From: Limnoperna fortunei
Taxonomy: Eukaryota; Mollusca; Bivalvia; Mytilida; Modiolidae
Length of the DNA: 64,000 nucleotides
Direction of reading: 5' to 3'
Assembly: GCA_944474755.1 (NCBI GenBank)
Contig: OX104123.1
Coordinates: 64,163,898-64,227,897 of the forward strand
Shown here one piece after another: positions 21,476 through 33,689 of this stretch. The stretch's first letter is position 1. The number at the start of each line of letters is the position of its first letter. Below the pieces are notes generated by a model. The model did no database searches, was not told the DNA's origin, and saw only the letters and a list, made by a program, of their open reading frames with translations. The position numbers and the translations under genes were made by a program.

Positions 21476-22014
21476 CTAAAGAAAACAATGCACATCCGTA
21501 AAAAAGAAAATAACACTTCCATGCGCTTGGAAGGTTTAATTAAAAAAAAATCAACAATATAAACTGAACAATTAGCACGAAAATCCAAATTAAAATTTAA
21601 AAAAATATCGGTCAACTGTTTCACCATAATTCGGAACGATTCGTGGCAATGTGAGCATAAATTTAGGATTTTTTGCTTTTTTCTTTTGCCTTCTTGTTGA
21701 TGAATTTTATATGTTCGATTTTATGTGATTGGCAAGACGAGGTTCGGCTTGTCTAAAGAGAATCAGACTTTGATTGATGAGGTTACTGTTATGTGAAATG
21801 AGTAGGAGACTATCTTGGAAATTGGTATGGTTTGGTTAAAAATCTCTGCTAAAGACTGCGCAGAGAGCAATATTTAGCTATATATTTAGAACGAACAAAA
21901 GTTGTAAATCAATGTAAAAGCGACTGGAACATCCGGAACATCGAGGAAAAGTACACAAACATTCGTAGGGTGGTTATTATAGCCATTTGTAGCGGCTTTA
22001 ATGAACATGTTCGT

Positions 22015-22175
22015 TTAAAAAAACTTCACGAATTGTGAGCTGATTAAATTGTATAGAAACAATAATTTTAAATAAGTTCACCTTTTAAGACAAATTGTAT
22101 AAATTTACATCAGGATAATTTGTATAAATTAAAAAAAATGTTTTAAAATCTTCGTGCAACAAAGTACCCATGTAG
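22015..22175. repeat. Dispersed direct repeat, copy 2
   Basis: Partner of 20535-20715; slightly shorter because of a missing catttgatctacac block. Confidence 0.85.
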
Positions 22176-22179
22176 TCCA

Positions 22180-23450
22180 TTTACAGCGTCAAAGTCTCGG
22201 AACAAGCAAGATTTTTGTAAAGACACACAAACCACCAATATCTGGTGTATTTCAAAGACCAGAACCTCGGTCCTCCATTGACAAAGGTTACAATTCTCGG
22301 CAAAATAAATAAAAAAATTGTCGTAAAGTATTAGTTATTGTAAAAGTTATACGTGACAATTTTATTTCGTTCGGTGGTACTTCGGTTGTTTTATTCACAT
22401 AATCCTCTTTGGTTTTATCTATCACTGGCATATGTTTAACTTAGTAATACATAAAAAAAGTGCGACAGAAACCTTGTAATAAATCAAAATTATTTTTTTA
22501 AATAACGAAATGTTTCAATCATGACCATCATTCTCTTTATACAGTCGTTGGAGAGCTTGTTCAGATTCGTAACCTTCCTTCCGCTCATCAGTATTAAGTG
22601 AAGACACCTAAACTATTCTTCTTGCACTTAAAATTTTTATTCCCCAGAAAAGACTTTATGTATTGATTGCTCCGACTTTTTGTCATGTCGTCTGACTGTT
22701 GAAATCTAAAAGACAAAGGTAAGTCATATGGGAATCCAGGAAAACACAGTCGTGAACAGAATAACCAATGCGCCTTAAATAAAGACATAATCTACTGTAC
22801 AATAATTTGTATGATTTCATGCAGTTTTAAAAAAGAACACATATCACTAGATTATGGCATAGTGGTTGAAATTTCAAATATTATCGTAAACTTCATGAGA
22901 TCCAGCCACTACTTTGCAACACAAGATTAACTACAGAGGTCATTTTGATTAAGTTGTTTTAGCATGGCCTTTATGCTACTTAAACACATAATAGTTATAT
23001 TTGAAATAATGAATCACTGTCGGAGTGTGTACCAAGAGAAGACAAGTTTATCGCAACTAAGGCACTGAAGAGTGCTACTACAAGAGATTGAACTTCATAT
23101 AAGATAAAGACATAATTTTAAGCTAGATAACATAATAAAGTATAACAAAATTATACACATAATAAACATATAACATATATAATACAATTACAGTTAATAT
23201 CATAATTTCTCAAGATGTCTAAGATTCATACATAGCCTTGTTAGAACAGATAATATTCCATACATCTATAAACACGTTCCTTTGACTGTGGAAACATTCA
23301 GAAACGTTTTTAGTCTGTAAATTAATGTATTGTATATTTATGTATTATGTTGGTGACACAATTTAACAGATTTTGTAGGAAAGTAATTTGTGTAGTTGAT
23401 ATGAACCAATTAAAATAACTATGCTGTTTTTTCATCCTTTATATTTTTGC
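22180..23450. other. Non-coding stretch, nothing recognised
   Basis: AT-rich, with only short frames (for example 22594-22788, minus) that lack motifs. Confidence 0.5.
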
Positions 23451-23454
23451 CGGA

Positions 23455-23805
23455 TTTTTTATACTATGTGATACTTTTAAAGGATTATTTAACAAGTGGT
23501 ATAAATAGTTATATGTATTTAAAAACGAATAGGTCTTTAGTTTCAGCTAAATTAATGCAATGTGTTAGAACTCTAACCATAATTGACTGATTGATTTCCT
23601 GTCGATGATCGGGGCTACTTTTGTGGAAATTCAGCCAAATAAAATCTTAAATTTCATTACATCGACTAAAGTTGCTAAAAGTAGCGCATCAATAAAGCAT
23701 TCAAAGAATTATTTCAAAGAATGCAAAAGATGCTTGACACTGATACTAATTATCTAATATAAGTACGTAATCGGAATCATGACAAGTAAACACATTAATT
23801 ATATA
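23455..23805. repeat. Diverged non-coding paralogous segment, copy 1
   Basis: It aligns by eye with 26975-27320: a shared ttaacaagtggtata / ttcaacgagtggtata start, gcaatgtg...agaactctaacc, aattgactg...gtcgatgatc, cagccaaataaaa, aagcatcaata, and ataagtac(g)...aagtaaacac. Gaps are frequent. Copy 2 lies just upstream of the GPCR pseudogene. Confidence 0.7.
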
Positions 23806-24339
23806 TCGTGCAATTATGATCGATAATAAATGTTATGTATTTAACGTGTGCAATTATATATACATAAATGTAAATATATTTAATATTAATATTATATTAT
23901 TGAGATATTATAAAATTAAAAACTAAAAAAAAAAATAATATAAAATATTCAAACGGAAAAAAATCTATCAAAATCAATAATAACTAAAGATTACTACGCC
24001 AGATGCGAATACCCGGTACACTAATTTGTTGTGCTCAAAACTTTAGAAAACTAAACAACTATTCATTCAAAAATTACTATCAAAATCTGGAAACGACCAT
24101 CCAAACAATGGGTGTACAATAACCTTAGAATTAAATGTTTTCAAAATTTCGGAATGTAAATTTTAAATATTACATGTATGTAAACTATACTCTATTTTCA
24201 GTGGCACATTTTGTTAATAACGGTTTGCATCAGAAAATGCTTTTACTTAAAAAAACAGTTATACTATTTCATGTTTAACAGGGTATGTTTACAGTAATTC
24301 ATCATTATATTCAGAATTGACTGTAAACACAATATGTTA

Positions 24340-24848
24340 TGTCAAATATACATAGTACTTAAGGATGCTGGAGTTCTATTTTACAAATATACATAGTACT
24401 TAAGGATGCTGGAGTTCTATTTTACAAATATACATAGTACTTAAGGATGCTGGAGTTCTATTTTACAAATATACATAGTACTTAAGGATGCTGGAGTTCT
24501 ATTTTACAAATATACAATGTACATAGTACTTAAGGATGCTGGAGTTCTATTTTACAAATATACATAGTACGTAAGGATGCTGGAGTTCTATTTTACAAAT
24601 ATACATAGTACTTAAGGATGCTGGAGTTCTATTTTACAAATATACATAGTACTTAAGGATGCTGGAGTTCTATTTTACAAATATACATAGTACTTAAGGA
24701 TGCTGGAGTTCTATTTTACAAATATACATAGTACTTAAGGATGCTGGAGTTCTATTTTACAAATATACATAGTACTTAAGGATGCTGGAGTTCTATTTTA
24801 CAAATATACATAGTACTTAAGGATGCCGGAGTTCTATTTTACAAATTT
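24340..24848. repeat. 41-bp minisatellite, 12 copies
   Basis: The unit is acatagtacttaaggatgct followed by ggagttctattttacaaatat. The copies are almost identical; one carries a 7-bp insertion (at about 24515), one a t-to-g change (at about 24571), and the last reads gatgccgg. Such uniformity implies recent expansion. Confidence 0.97.
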
Positions 24849-25363
24849 GCATTATTTTGCTGTTTTTCCTTGAACAAATTGCATTCACGTAATTGTATCT
24901 GGTCATACGACATAGCAACACCTTCGCGTCAGCTTCCGTTTGGTCATTTCGATTTGCAGTTATTATTTTATAACATACAATAGGACCGTATAGTTTTTTT
25001 ATGTTTTAGCATATTGATGAGGACAGACCTGATCGACATAAAATGCATGTATGGTGCGGATTACGCAAAGAGATTTTAATCAAGTTACCACAGTTCGGAA
25101 TGGGAGGGCTTTCCACTTGAACACTTAGTTAATTAGACAGTCAGGAGATCAAAAATATTCAAAAGGTTATTATTTATTATTAAGTGCTCATGGTCCCAAT
25201 TCCATCACCTTCATTATTCACGCTTATTGGTGTCGAATCCATTTTCAGCAACTCAATTACTACTTTAGTTGACACATATGTATCATGTAAGAAATTTTAC
25301 TTGTATGGTATTAATATATAGAGACTATTGCTTAAACTTCAACAGAATGCTTAGGATGCTCGA

Positions 25364-26260
25364 ATGAACTATTATTTGAATAAAATTGAGTCATGTGGCC
25401 ATGATTCAAAAAACATATTTAAGGTCACCAACAATTTACTTGGATGTCTTCCAGTTCAACCTAATTTGCCACCAGGTAACTCATCAAAAGATATTGCTCA
25501 GAATGTAAGTGATATCTTCCCATCGAAAATAGAAAATATAAGAAATGAAATTGGTGCTGTCAACAATAATGTCATAGAGCATTCGTGCGATTCGGATGTC
25601 ACCAAGCTCGACAAAATGCTACTTGCAACACAGAATGAAGTGCGAAAGCTTATTCAAACCGCTCCAAACAAATCATATGTTCTGGACCCACTTCCAACAT
25701 GAATCCCGAAGAAATTCTTTACAAGATTTGTACCTATCATTGCAAATATAATAAATGCATCCTTTAGTTCGTGTTCGGTCTGAGAAGAACTTAATTGTGT
25801 TATGATACGACCTCTGCTAAAGAAACCTGATCTCGATCCGGATATTGTAAATAAATATAGACCATTTGTCATCAAAATATAAGAGAAAGTTGTAAGCCCT
25901 CGATATCTAGAACCATCTGATTGACAATTCCTTACATGAACGATATTAGTTAGCTTATATAAAGTTTCATTCAACCGAAACAGTCCTACTCAAGGTACAA
26001 AATGACATTGTGTAATCTCATGATAGTTACAGAGTTGTCGTTCTTGTGTTACTCGATGTGTCTGCTGCCTTTTATACTACAGATCACATAACGTTGATAA
26101 GTCGCATAGAGAATCATTACGGCATTCTTTGCGACTACAACGTAAGTTCTACAAATCTAAAATATTACGTCGAGCACGTTTTCTATTGTTATCGTACATA
26201 CAGGTGGCGATCAAAGTCTTGTAAAGCTAAAGGGTTGCATTCGTAATGATTGACAAATGG
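25364..26260 (+). mobile_element. Decayed CR1/jockey-like LINE ORF2 remnant
   Basis: The frame 25364-25700 encodes the linker before RT: N-K-I-E-S-C-G-H-D-S-K-N-I-F-K-V-T-N, then KLIQTAPNKSYVLDPLPT, which matches the A-P-x-K-S-C-x-L-D-P-[IL]-P-T signature at the start of CR1-like RT. Beyond the stop, frames shift repeatedly. FHSTETVLLKVQNDIV (fingers) and VVLVLLDVSAAFYTTDHITL (motif A, catalytic Asp kept) are found at about 25960-26100. Motif C is not visible. It is plus strand and truncated at both ends. Confidence 0.85.
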
Positions 26261-26974
26261 AGAAAATTTCCAGTTAGTGTTTCAAGACATTCAGATCTGT
26301 CGTGGTTTGGAAACAGATGAGGCATTCAAACATGATTTCGCATCAAAGAACAATAAATGAATTCCGCAAATACTTCGCATTTTAAATGCAAAAATCGTCA
26401 AATTTGGCAAGAAATTGTGACACTTAATTCTTCAGGTTTCCGCTCTTTATTAAAATAAAAAAACTAGTTTGTACTTATGCGTATATATGTGTCAAATTCG
26501 ATAGTATTGGTCTTTGCCAAAGTGTGTTTTTTACTTTATGCGGCCTCCTCGAAGTCCTACATTTACAGTTTGTTGTCACAACATCGCTTACATGCTATCG
26601 AAAACAACGAGATATCAAACAAATGTTCCAAACATTTAGGTATCCATCAGTTAGTAATAATATCTTAAACAATTTCCAAACCCATGATCGAATTCAAATA
26701 TGGCGATAACTGAAATCATTTCTGAAACTAACATAATAAGAAAAGTCTTCCATTTGATTATTTATTTGTTTACTGAATGGGCTTACAATTTGCTTTCGCA
26801 TCCAGAATATACTAAATAAATAAAACAAGAAACGAAAAACTATTATTTTAATAAAGATGAGTATTTTGCCTAATCTGATAAATAAAATTAAATATTTCAT
26901 ATTTATAACAAATTCTTTCATTATTTTAAAATAAATGTTCAAAACAACAATATCTAAATTCAGTCTTGACTTGA

Positions 26975-27320
26975 TGTGCTTTATGATTTTTAGTGGCTTG
27001 TTCAACGAGTGGTATAGATTGTTACATCCATCTTATATTAATCAATGATATATAAAAGCGACTAGGTTGTAAGGTCAAGCCATCTGGCAATGTGTGAAGA
27101 ACTCTAACCTTAATTGACTGGTGGAGTTTTTGTCGATGATCATGGTTAATTATTTTGTACTGCAGCCAAATAAAAACTGTTCGTCATGATATAGCTCAAC
27201 ATTTCTGAAAGAAGCATCAATATTGCATTCAACGAAAACAAAATTTTTGATACTTATATAAATTTTCCACTATAAGTACGAAATTGGTACCATAATAAGT
27301 AAACAGACCTAAGTTAATTA
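26975..27320. repeat. Diverged non-coding paralogous segment, copy 2
   Basis: Partner of 23455-23805. It contains gatatataaaagcgac at about 27047-27062, a TATA-like sequence, about 850 bp before the putative 5' UTR exon of the GPCR pseudogene. It may be the promoter part of a duplicated gene unit; that is inference. Confidence 0.65.
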
Positions 27321-27893
27321 AATTTATCATTTCGTACGTCAGATACACAATGTCGTTTCTTATTTACATTTCATGAAAAGTTTTTGATCTCATTAAATCT
27401 GATAACCTTAGTGAAATCTTTACTAAATAAATCTTAGACACACCTTGTCTTCTATTTGTTTGTGGTTAGATGACAGTGTTTATGTTTGTTACAAAAAGAT
27501 AGATTTATTAAAAATATAGCCAAACCCGTGTCACCAACCACCGTAATACACTTGTATCATTTTTAATTTACCAAGAGAGTTTAAAAATCTCTCATAAACA
27601 TTTCTTTAAAACAATCATTAAATACCGGAATACAGGAAAAATTTTAAATGGCATCTTGTACTTGCGCCGACGTAAGTTTGGAAAATTTAAATTGGGGCAT
27701 ATCGTTAAAAACACTTTTTTTATAAGAAACATTAGGTTATATATTTATTTTATTCATTTCTATGACTGTACTATTTTGTTAAAACTGTGCTTGCAAAGTT
27801 CATATGCTCTTGTTGACATAAAACTAGGATTATAAATATTGCTGAATAAGCAGTAATAGTAACATATTTGTCATTTAAATTTCTTGTATTTCC
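27321..27893. other. Non-coding, upstream of the GPCR pseudogene
   Basis: No coding or repeat structure is recognised. If the pseudogene's gene unit included an upstream exon, this would be its intron. Confidence 0.4.
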
Positions 27894-28034
27894 TTTTTTG
27901 CAGAACATCCTGTCATACAGAAAATAATACATGCATGCACCGTATCTTAACTACACTTTGGAACTAACCTATATTATATAAAAAGTAATTGGAGCACATA
28001 ACTTTTCCATATTATGTGTACTAAAACGACGGTT

Positions 28035-28155
28035 ATTATACAATTTCCGCACTTGAACGATATCAATATGAGGCTTTATTGGACTGGGTAGAAGAATATT
28101 GAAGAAGGCGAAGCACAGGTCAGTAAAACCTCATATTGATCGAGTTTAAGTGAAA
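28035..28155. repeat. Inverted repeat inside the pseudogene leader
   Basis: cacttgaacgatatcaatatgaggc near 28050 is complementary to cctcatattgatcgagtttaagtg near 28128, forming a hairpin with a loop of about 55 bases. It is probably the end of a small DNA element that helps explain why the leader is about 500 bp longer than in the intact gene. Confidence 0.6.
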
Positions 28156-28371
28156 TTATTGTTTTATTACATAAGTTTAAGTTATTAAATTGGAATAGAC
28201 AGGAACGTTTTACTATATCTACAGTTTCATATAATGTCCCTGGTGTCATTGAAAATGAAAAAAAAACCATTTTACATACACATCAATAATTTAAATAATA
28301 TAACAAGAATCCAACAATATTTGGTCATTCACAATGATTTCTGATGAATTTGGTATGTAAAACGGCCAATT

Positions 28372-28490
28372 CTGCTCAATAAAAGTCCATATTGTACTCT
28401 TGTGATTTGATTGTCAACCGTATCTTCAAAATGATAATGAGATAGCTAATCAAATCACTCCAGTGCAAAATGGTTTTTATTGAGTAGAAT
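28372..28490. mobile_element. MITE-like inverted repeat, arms about 40 bp
   Basis: The left arm tctgctcaataaaagtccat... and the right arm ...aatggtttttattgagtaga are complementary over about 40 bases, with gtgatttgatt / aatcaaatcac closing the inner part. It lies in the pseudogene leader. Confidence 0.65.
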
Positions 28491-30149
28491 GTGTGTTTTG
28501 CTAACCAATATGATAGGAAATGGAAAGTCACGTGTTTAATTATGTAATTATAGTATACTAATCTAGTCAGTAGATTTTTTGCTCGATATTATTTTTGCGA
28601 ATTATTATATCATACAATTAACAGGAGTGATTTTACACAGCTCATGATACAGAAAAAGCGTGTACTATTATGCATTACTCTGGAAACATTGAAAGTGAAA
28701 GTATTATAAAGGTTCATACAATAAATCAGTTAAAAATACAAATATTTTCAATGTCTATACAGTCTATTGGTTACCCCTTTACAGTTTGTTGCAAAGTTAG
28801 TCAGTGCTTTATAAAGACTTTCGATAGTGACAGACAATATGACATATAATACTACAAACAGAACATACAGTGACACAAAAATGTTTGTTTCCGCATCTTC
28901 GTACGTTATATAACATTTGACATTGGTAACTTGTATTCTCAATTTGCTGTCACTTGTCCTTAAAATAAGGTCAACGAAAATACGCGAGAATAGGTTCCAT
29001 TTAGTGACAGTATGCCTTAGCATTAAAGACATAGCATCAAGTGTATTTTGTTTTATATATTAACAATAAATCCAACGATGAGCAGTCAAGATAACACAAT
29101 GCCTTCTTATGTATGTTTTATTGCACATCTCATAACAACATTTTCCGTTACAATTTATTTAATACAAACAGTATTAATTTGTCTAGAAAGGTTGTTTGCT
29201 TCGTTTCCTTTTACACGGAACAACTAGTTTACGAAATACATTTTGTGACCTTTATATTGTCGGAAATATTTGTTGTCGTTTACAGCACAAGTGCTTATGT
29301 TGTTTGCGGTTTTCAGCTGCTATTTGCACCGAAAAGCTATGGATTTTCTAAGTATATTTTAATTGCTTGATTTGCGGTTAATTCTGTTTATGATCATCTT
29401 TGCGCTATATACAATTGTAACATACAAACAATTTATACAAGTTAACCCACTATTACATGCACGTGCAAATCCGACAAATATTGAAAATTTCCTCGAATTC
29501 CAATCACCTGCAGATCGTAGGCTCATTGACATTTGAAATTTTCCTAACCTTCTGGTAATGGCAGAGATACATAGGACACAAATTGCTTCATCTAGTATGA
29601 GACCGTTTAATTTAAGATTAATACCTTATAATAATAGTAATTGTAAATTTGGCCGAGCTAAAACAAACAGACGTCGATCATTTTACAGCACTTAAGGACA
29701 ATAACGCAATAAAACCTGAGCTTTTCGAAGACAAAAATCGGTCATGTATCACGAATGATATAATGGAATCGCACATGACCAAAACCCCTACAACTCAATT
29801 TCAACGTGCTCTAATTCCCAAAACACATATACAATCAGCGGTTCATATAGTCATAAAAGAGTTGCAATTAGACAATTTTGACCTAGGATTCAAGATAATT
29901 GTATCCAGTTACTATTTAACCGTGTGTCATTACGCAACTTGTATACGTCTTAACTTCCGGATTCGTGCCAGTGAATGTATTGCACATTACATCTGACATT
30001 ATATCTTTCAACCCGCTGATGGATCCAATAATCTATGTGATAGGCATTGACGAATTTCGTAAGAGAATCAAGAGTGTTTGCCAAAAATATATTAGATTAG
30101 ATTATAAAAGATTATAAGAGAATTAAATGTATCTTCTGATTATTTACTT

Positions 30150-30318
30150 TTTCCAAAGGTATTGAAGCGTATCTTTTGATATTATACTTCTTTCGAAGAT
30201 AATGAAGCGTATCTGTCGATAATATATTGCCTTCAGAAATAATGAAGCGTATCTTGATAATATTCAACTTCTGAAGAAAATGAAGCGTATCTGTCGATAA
30301 TATACAGGTTCCAAAGAT
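30150..30318. repeat. Tandem repeat, period about 40 bp, left part (split by LINE-B)
   Basis: Four units contain gaagcgtatct(gtc)gataatat. The array continues after LINE-B at 35342 with gataatgaggcgtatctgtc, so the two parts were one array of at least five units before the insertion. Confidence 0.9.
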
Positions 30319-30946
30319 TGACTGATTGATTGATGTTTAACTTCCAGCAAGCAATATTTCAGCTATATTCAGGACGGGAACAATTTTATAAATTGATAAG
30401 GTTTAGCAATTAGAAAGAAAACAATTATGTCGAAATATAGTAAAGCTGTAATCTCACACAATAGTATGAGGGTATATACACATAAAAAAATAACGTGATT
30501 AAAATAATAAAATATGAAATAACAGGCATAGTTACGATATAAGATTATATTTTATTATAAAAATTAATTTCTTTTACGAACTGTAGAATTTTGTCGCCTG
30601 CGACAGTTGTAAACAAATTAAACTAAGAATCTACAGTATAAATCTCGAATGTGGGCCACAAGACATGCTTGATTGTATACGGACTGTCGCAAGGCATACA
30701 CTCGGGTCGTGGTTCACTATTTAAAATATAATTGTGTGTCGTCCCTGGTATGAACAAGACGGTACCTAGTTAAAACTACTTGGTCTCATATGATTTAAAA
30801 TTATTTGCATGCAGAAGTGGTTGGATCTCATTTTATTTATATTTAATTTTTTATGGACTTCTAGATCCCAACCACTCTGCCATGTATTAAAAATATATTT
30901 AAAAAAAGGATTTAAAATCGGTAAAAGGTATTTTACAATCAATGAT

Positions 30947-31420
30947 TTAATTGTTTAAGGGATTCTTAACTTTCCTGTCGACGACTGTGTTACCATAGAT
31001 TCCAACATGACATGGAATCCAGAAGAACACAACCTCTTTACCTAAAGTTGTCAGCGATTTACAAATTTGAATTATTTTTAAAATAAATGGATTTTTAATT
31101 TTAGGATTTTCAATTGCCTGAAGACATGACAAATAATCGGAGCAGATATTAAATCTACTCTCATCTGACGAAGCAATAATTTTAGTGCAAGAAGGATAGC
31201 GTGCGCTTCTGCACTAAATACAGTAGAAACGGAAGGAAGATGGCGAGTTTGAACACATTCCCCAAAGACAGCGGCCGATGCAACCCTTTCGCCGCCCTTT
31301 GTTCCAATTGTATAAATTGGAGAATGGTCAGGATAGTGAGATTTATTTCTACCAAGTGTTGTTGAATAATTAAAGGGTTTGTGTCAGACTTTTTATGGTT
31401 TCTAAGATCAAAAATAAATA
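30947..31420 (-). pseudogene. LINE-B copy 1 RNase H domain
   Basis: Minus-strand reading, with frame changes, gives a Y-T-x-G-T-K-G-G-E-R-V core (the strand carrying the first catalytic Asp, here shifted), VFSAEAHAILLALKLLL (the E of the E-x-x-A helix), and VVFFWIPCHVGIYGN (the C-terminal W-I-P-x-H-x-G-I-x-G-N motif). RNase H removes template RNA during second-strand synthesis. It is known from I-group LINEs. Confidence 0.88.
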
Positions 31421-31733
31421 CCGGTTTTGGATTAAACAATGGTGGGTAATGTGGAATTTCAATAGCAGCAATTTCTTCTAAATTTATACCAGAGTTGTTC
31501 ATATGAGGTTTTATTCTGATCAAAAAGGTTGAATTTTATTTGGATGTTTGAAAACACCTGGCCGGGTTGCAATGATACGCCTTCAATTTGGTTGCATATT
31601 GCAAAGCGAGCTTAATTCTTCTTTGATACAAAGAAGGCTCGTTTGCTTCTACATTCAAACTATTTACAGGTGTGGTTCTAAAAGCTCATAGTCGCAATCC
31701 CTGATGGTGTATAGTATCAAGGATTTTGACATA

Positions 31734-32920
31734 TCACTTGCGAGCAGAACCATAAATAAAGCAACCGTAATCTAATTTCGATCGAACCAGCGATCTGTAA
31801 AGATTCAGTAAAACATCGCACTCAGCACCCCAGTTGGTGCTGGATACGACTTTTAAAATATCTAATGCCTTTAGGCATTTATTTTTTAACATTTTGATAG
31901 GGGGAAGAAAGGTAAGCCTTGAACCAAATATAAGACCAAGAAAAGTAGTTTCTTTTACAAGTTTGATAGGGTTATTATGTAATTTTAATTCGGGGTCAGA
32001 ATGCATCTTTCGTTTATTACAAAAATGCATCCCAACGGTTTTTCCAGTTGAGAATTCAAAACCATTCTACTTTGCCCATTTCTGTATTCTATTTAAACAT
32101 AACTGCAGTTGACGTTCAATATTATTCATGTTTTTTCCTCGGTAACATATAAGAACCATCAATATTATCTTTTAAAACGTGAGCAAGGCTATAAATTTTG
32201 ATACTAAATAAAGTGACAGAAAGGATGCTTCCCTGAGGAATCCATTCCCTGTTGAAAAGGGTCTGATAAAGTGAAAGTTACCCTAACTTAAAATTGCCTG
32301 TCAGATAAAAAGTTAGAAATAAAGGTATGAAGTCTACCTTTCAACCTCACATCAAAAAGATCTTTCTAAATACCATATTTCCATGGTGTGACATATGCTT
32401 TCTCTAAATCGAAAAAGATAGACACAACATGTTCATTTTCGGATCTAGGGTACTTCTCCCTTGTCTGAATCCACATTGGATATTTGAGATTAGGTTGTTA
32501 GATTCAAAAAACCAGTCAAGGCGATCATTGATCATCCTTTCCATGGTTTTACAAAGACAGCTTGTGAGTGCTATAGGCCGATAGTTGGACGTCTCCGAGT
32601 GATCTTTTCCTGGCTTTAAAATAGGCTCTATGGCCATTTTCCATATTTATGGTAAGTCACTCGTTTCCCAAATGTTAGTAACAGAAGGTGTTGGAGAGAA
32701 GATTGTTGCAGATGTTTGAGAAGTTGATAATGGATGTCATCTGGACCAAATGATGTGTCGTGAGATTTGTTCAAAGAATTTGTTAAGCTCTTCCAAAGAA
32801 AAAGGTTTATTGTAATCTTCCAGATTTTTTTACTTGAAGTTAAGTTTTGATTTTTCTTTTTGAGTTTTGATACGCTGAAAATCCGAATGATAATTTTCAG
32901 CGGACGAGTGTTTTGCAAAT
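31734..32920 (-). pseudogene. LINE-B copy 1 reverse transcriptase, degraded
   Basis: Segments in order: SHDTSFGPDDIHYQLLKHL (RT start), ILKPGKDHSETSNYRPIALT (motif 1, P-G-K-D...Y-R-P-I-x-L-T), CGFRQGRST (motif 2), IPQGSILSVTLFSI (motif B; P-Q-G-S), then frame shifts. The segment at 32030-31734 is the thumb, including TFLGLIFGSRLTF and LDYGCFIYGSA. The F/Y-A-D-D motif is not preserved, so the enzyme is inactive. Confidence 0.88.
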
Positions 32921-33216
32921 GTTTTGGCCAATTTGTTATATATATCTGACTCTTATGTTAACAAGTCTTGTCCATTCTTTAAATGATGGACATTTGCTTT
33001 CCTGTTTTTACCTTTCATTTTACGAATCATGTTCCAAATTTTATTCATAGGAGTATGGTTATTTAGTTTAGAAACAAAGTTACGCCAAGAGGTGCGTCGT
33101 CTTTGTTTTGTTACCCTGCGAGCTTTCGTTTGAAAAATTCGAACATGGTTAAGATTATTTTGAGTTGGGTGTTTATTAAAGCGTCGTTCGGCTTATTGCC
33201 GGGCTTTAATAGCGTC

Positions 33217-33660
33217 CTAACAGCTGTCATCAAACCATGGTTTACTTGGATGTTTTGGATTTATCGAGGTCTTAGAAATTGTTTCAACAGCAATTGAAAA
33301 AAGTGTTTCATTGAATTTTAAAATTGGATCTGCAATAGCTTCAAAAGTATTCGGAGGGATATACACAGAGCATAAAGTTATTGTTTTGTCTAGATATTCT
33401 AACAGCAACCGCCTGATCACACAGGGCTATGTAGAACTTGATCTTTTACAAGAATGGTAGAGCCGCCAGCAGCTCTATCATTCTTGTCTACATATGTGCT
33501 TTATATAGAGTAGTTTTCTAAAGATATGTTATCACTTCGTTTTAGGTGGGATTCTTGGAGGCAAAATACAACAGGAAGAAAGGCTTGAACTAATAATGTA
33601 ATCTCAAGATAATTAATCTTAAGACCTCGACAATGCCATTGTATTATTGTACCCATTATG
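33217..33660 (-). pseudogene. LINE-B copy 1 endonuclease remnant with internal deletion
   Basis: The start at 33655 reads IIQWHCRGLKINY and then FCLQESHLK (the catalytic-Glu QE-x-H-L-K motif), and continues to ITLCSVYIPPN at about 33360. The next residues are TFEAIADPILKFN, which in copy 2 lie after the end of the endonuclease (following GSDHFPI). About two thirds of the domain, including the GDFN and SDH motifs, has therefore been lost by one clean deletion. Confidence 0.85.
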
Positions 33661-33689
33661 GTCTGCGAATAGGGAAATAGTTGACAGTT

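Larger units (their letters stand above)
27904..30117 (+). pseudogene. GPCR pseudogene, paralogue of the intact receptor at 46840
   Basis: The coding part runs 28839-30117. It begins MTYNTTNRTYSDT..., parallel to the intact gene's N-terminus, and meets a stop (TAA) at codon 25. It then continues in shifting frames: ICLERLFASFPFT is the TM3 end, ARANPTNIENF / ARANPTNIDNT style sequence follows TM5, and FNPLMDPIIYVI with IDEFRKRI is the TM7 end. Homology also reaches a 5' leader: ccttttttgcagaacatcct at 27893 matches cttttttgcagaaaaccttt at 46401, suggesting a conserved splice acceptor for a UTR exon. TM6 is largely missing. It is a segmental rather than a processed copy, since non-coding flank is shared and no poly-A is seen. 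Confidence 0.88.

Noticed and set aside
20535..22175. An LTR retrotransposon with two LTRs
   Set aside because: The two direct repeats are diverged, lack TG...CA ends and primer site, and enclose only an unrelated retroelement tail.
24340..24848. CRISPR array
   Set aside because: Repeats are directly adjacent with no unique spacers, and the genome is eukaryotic.
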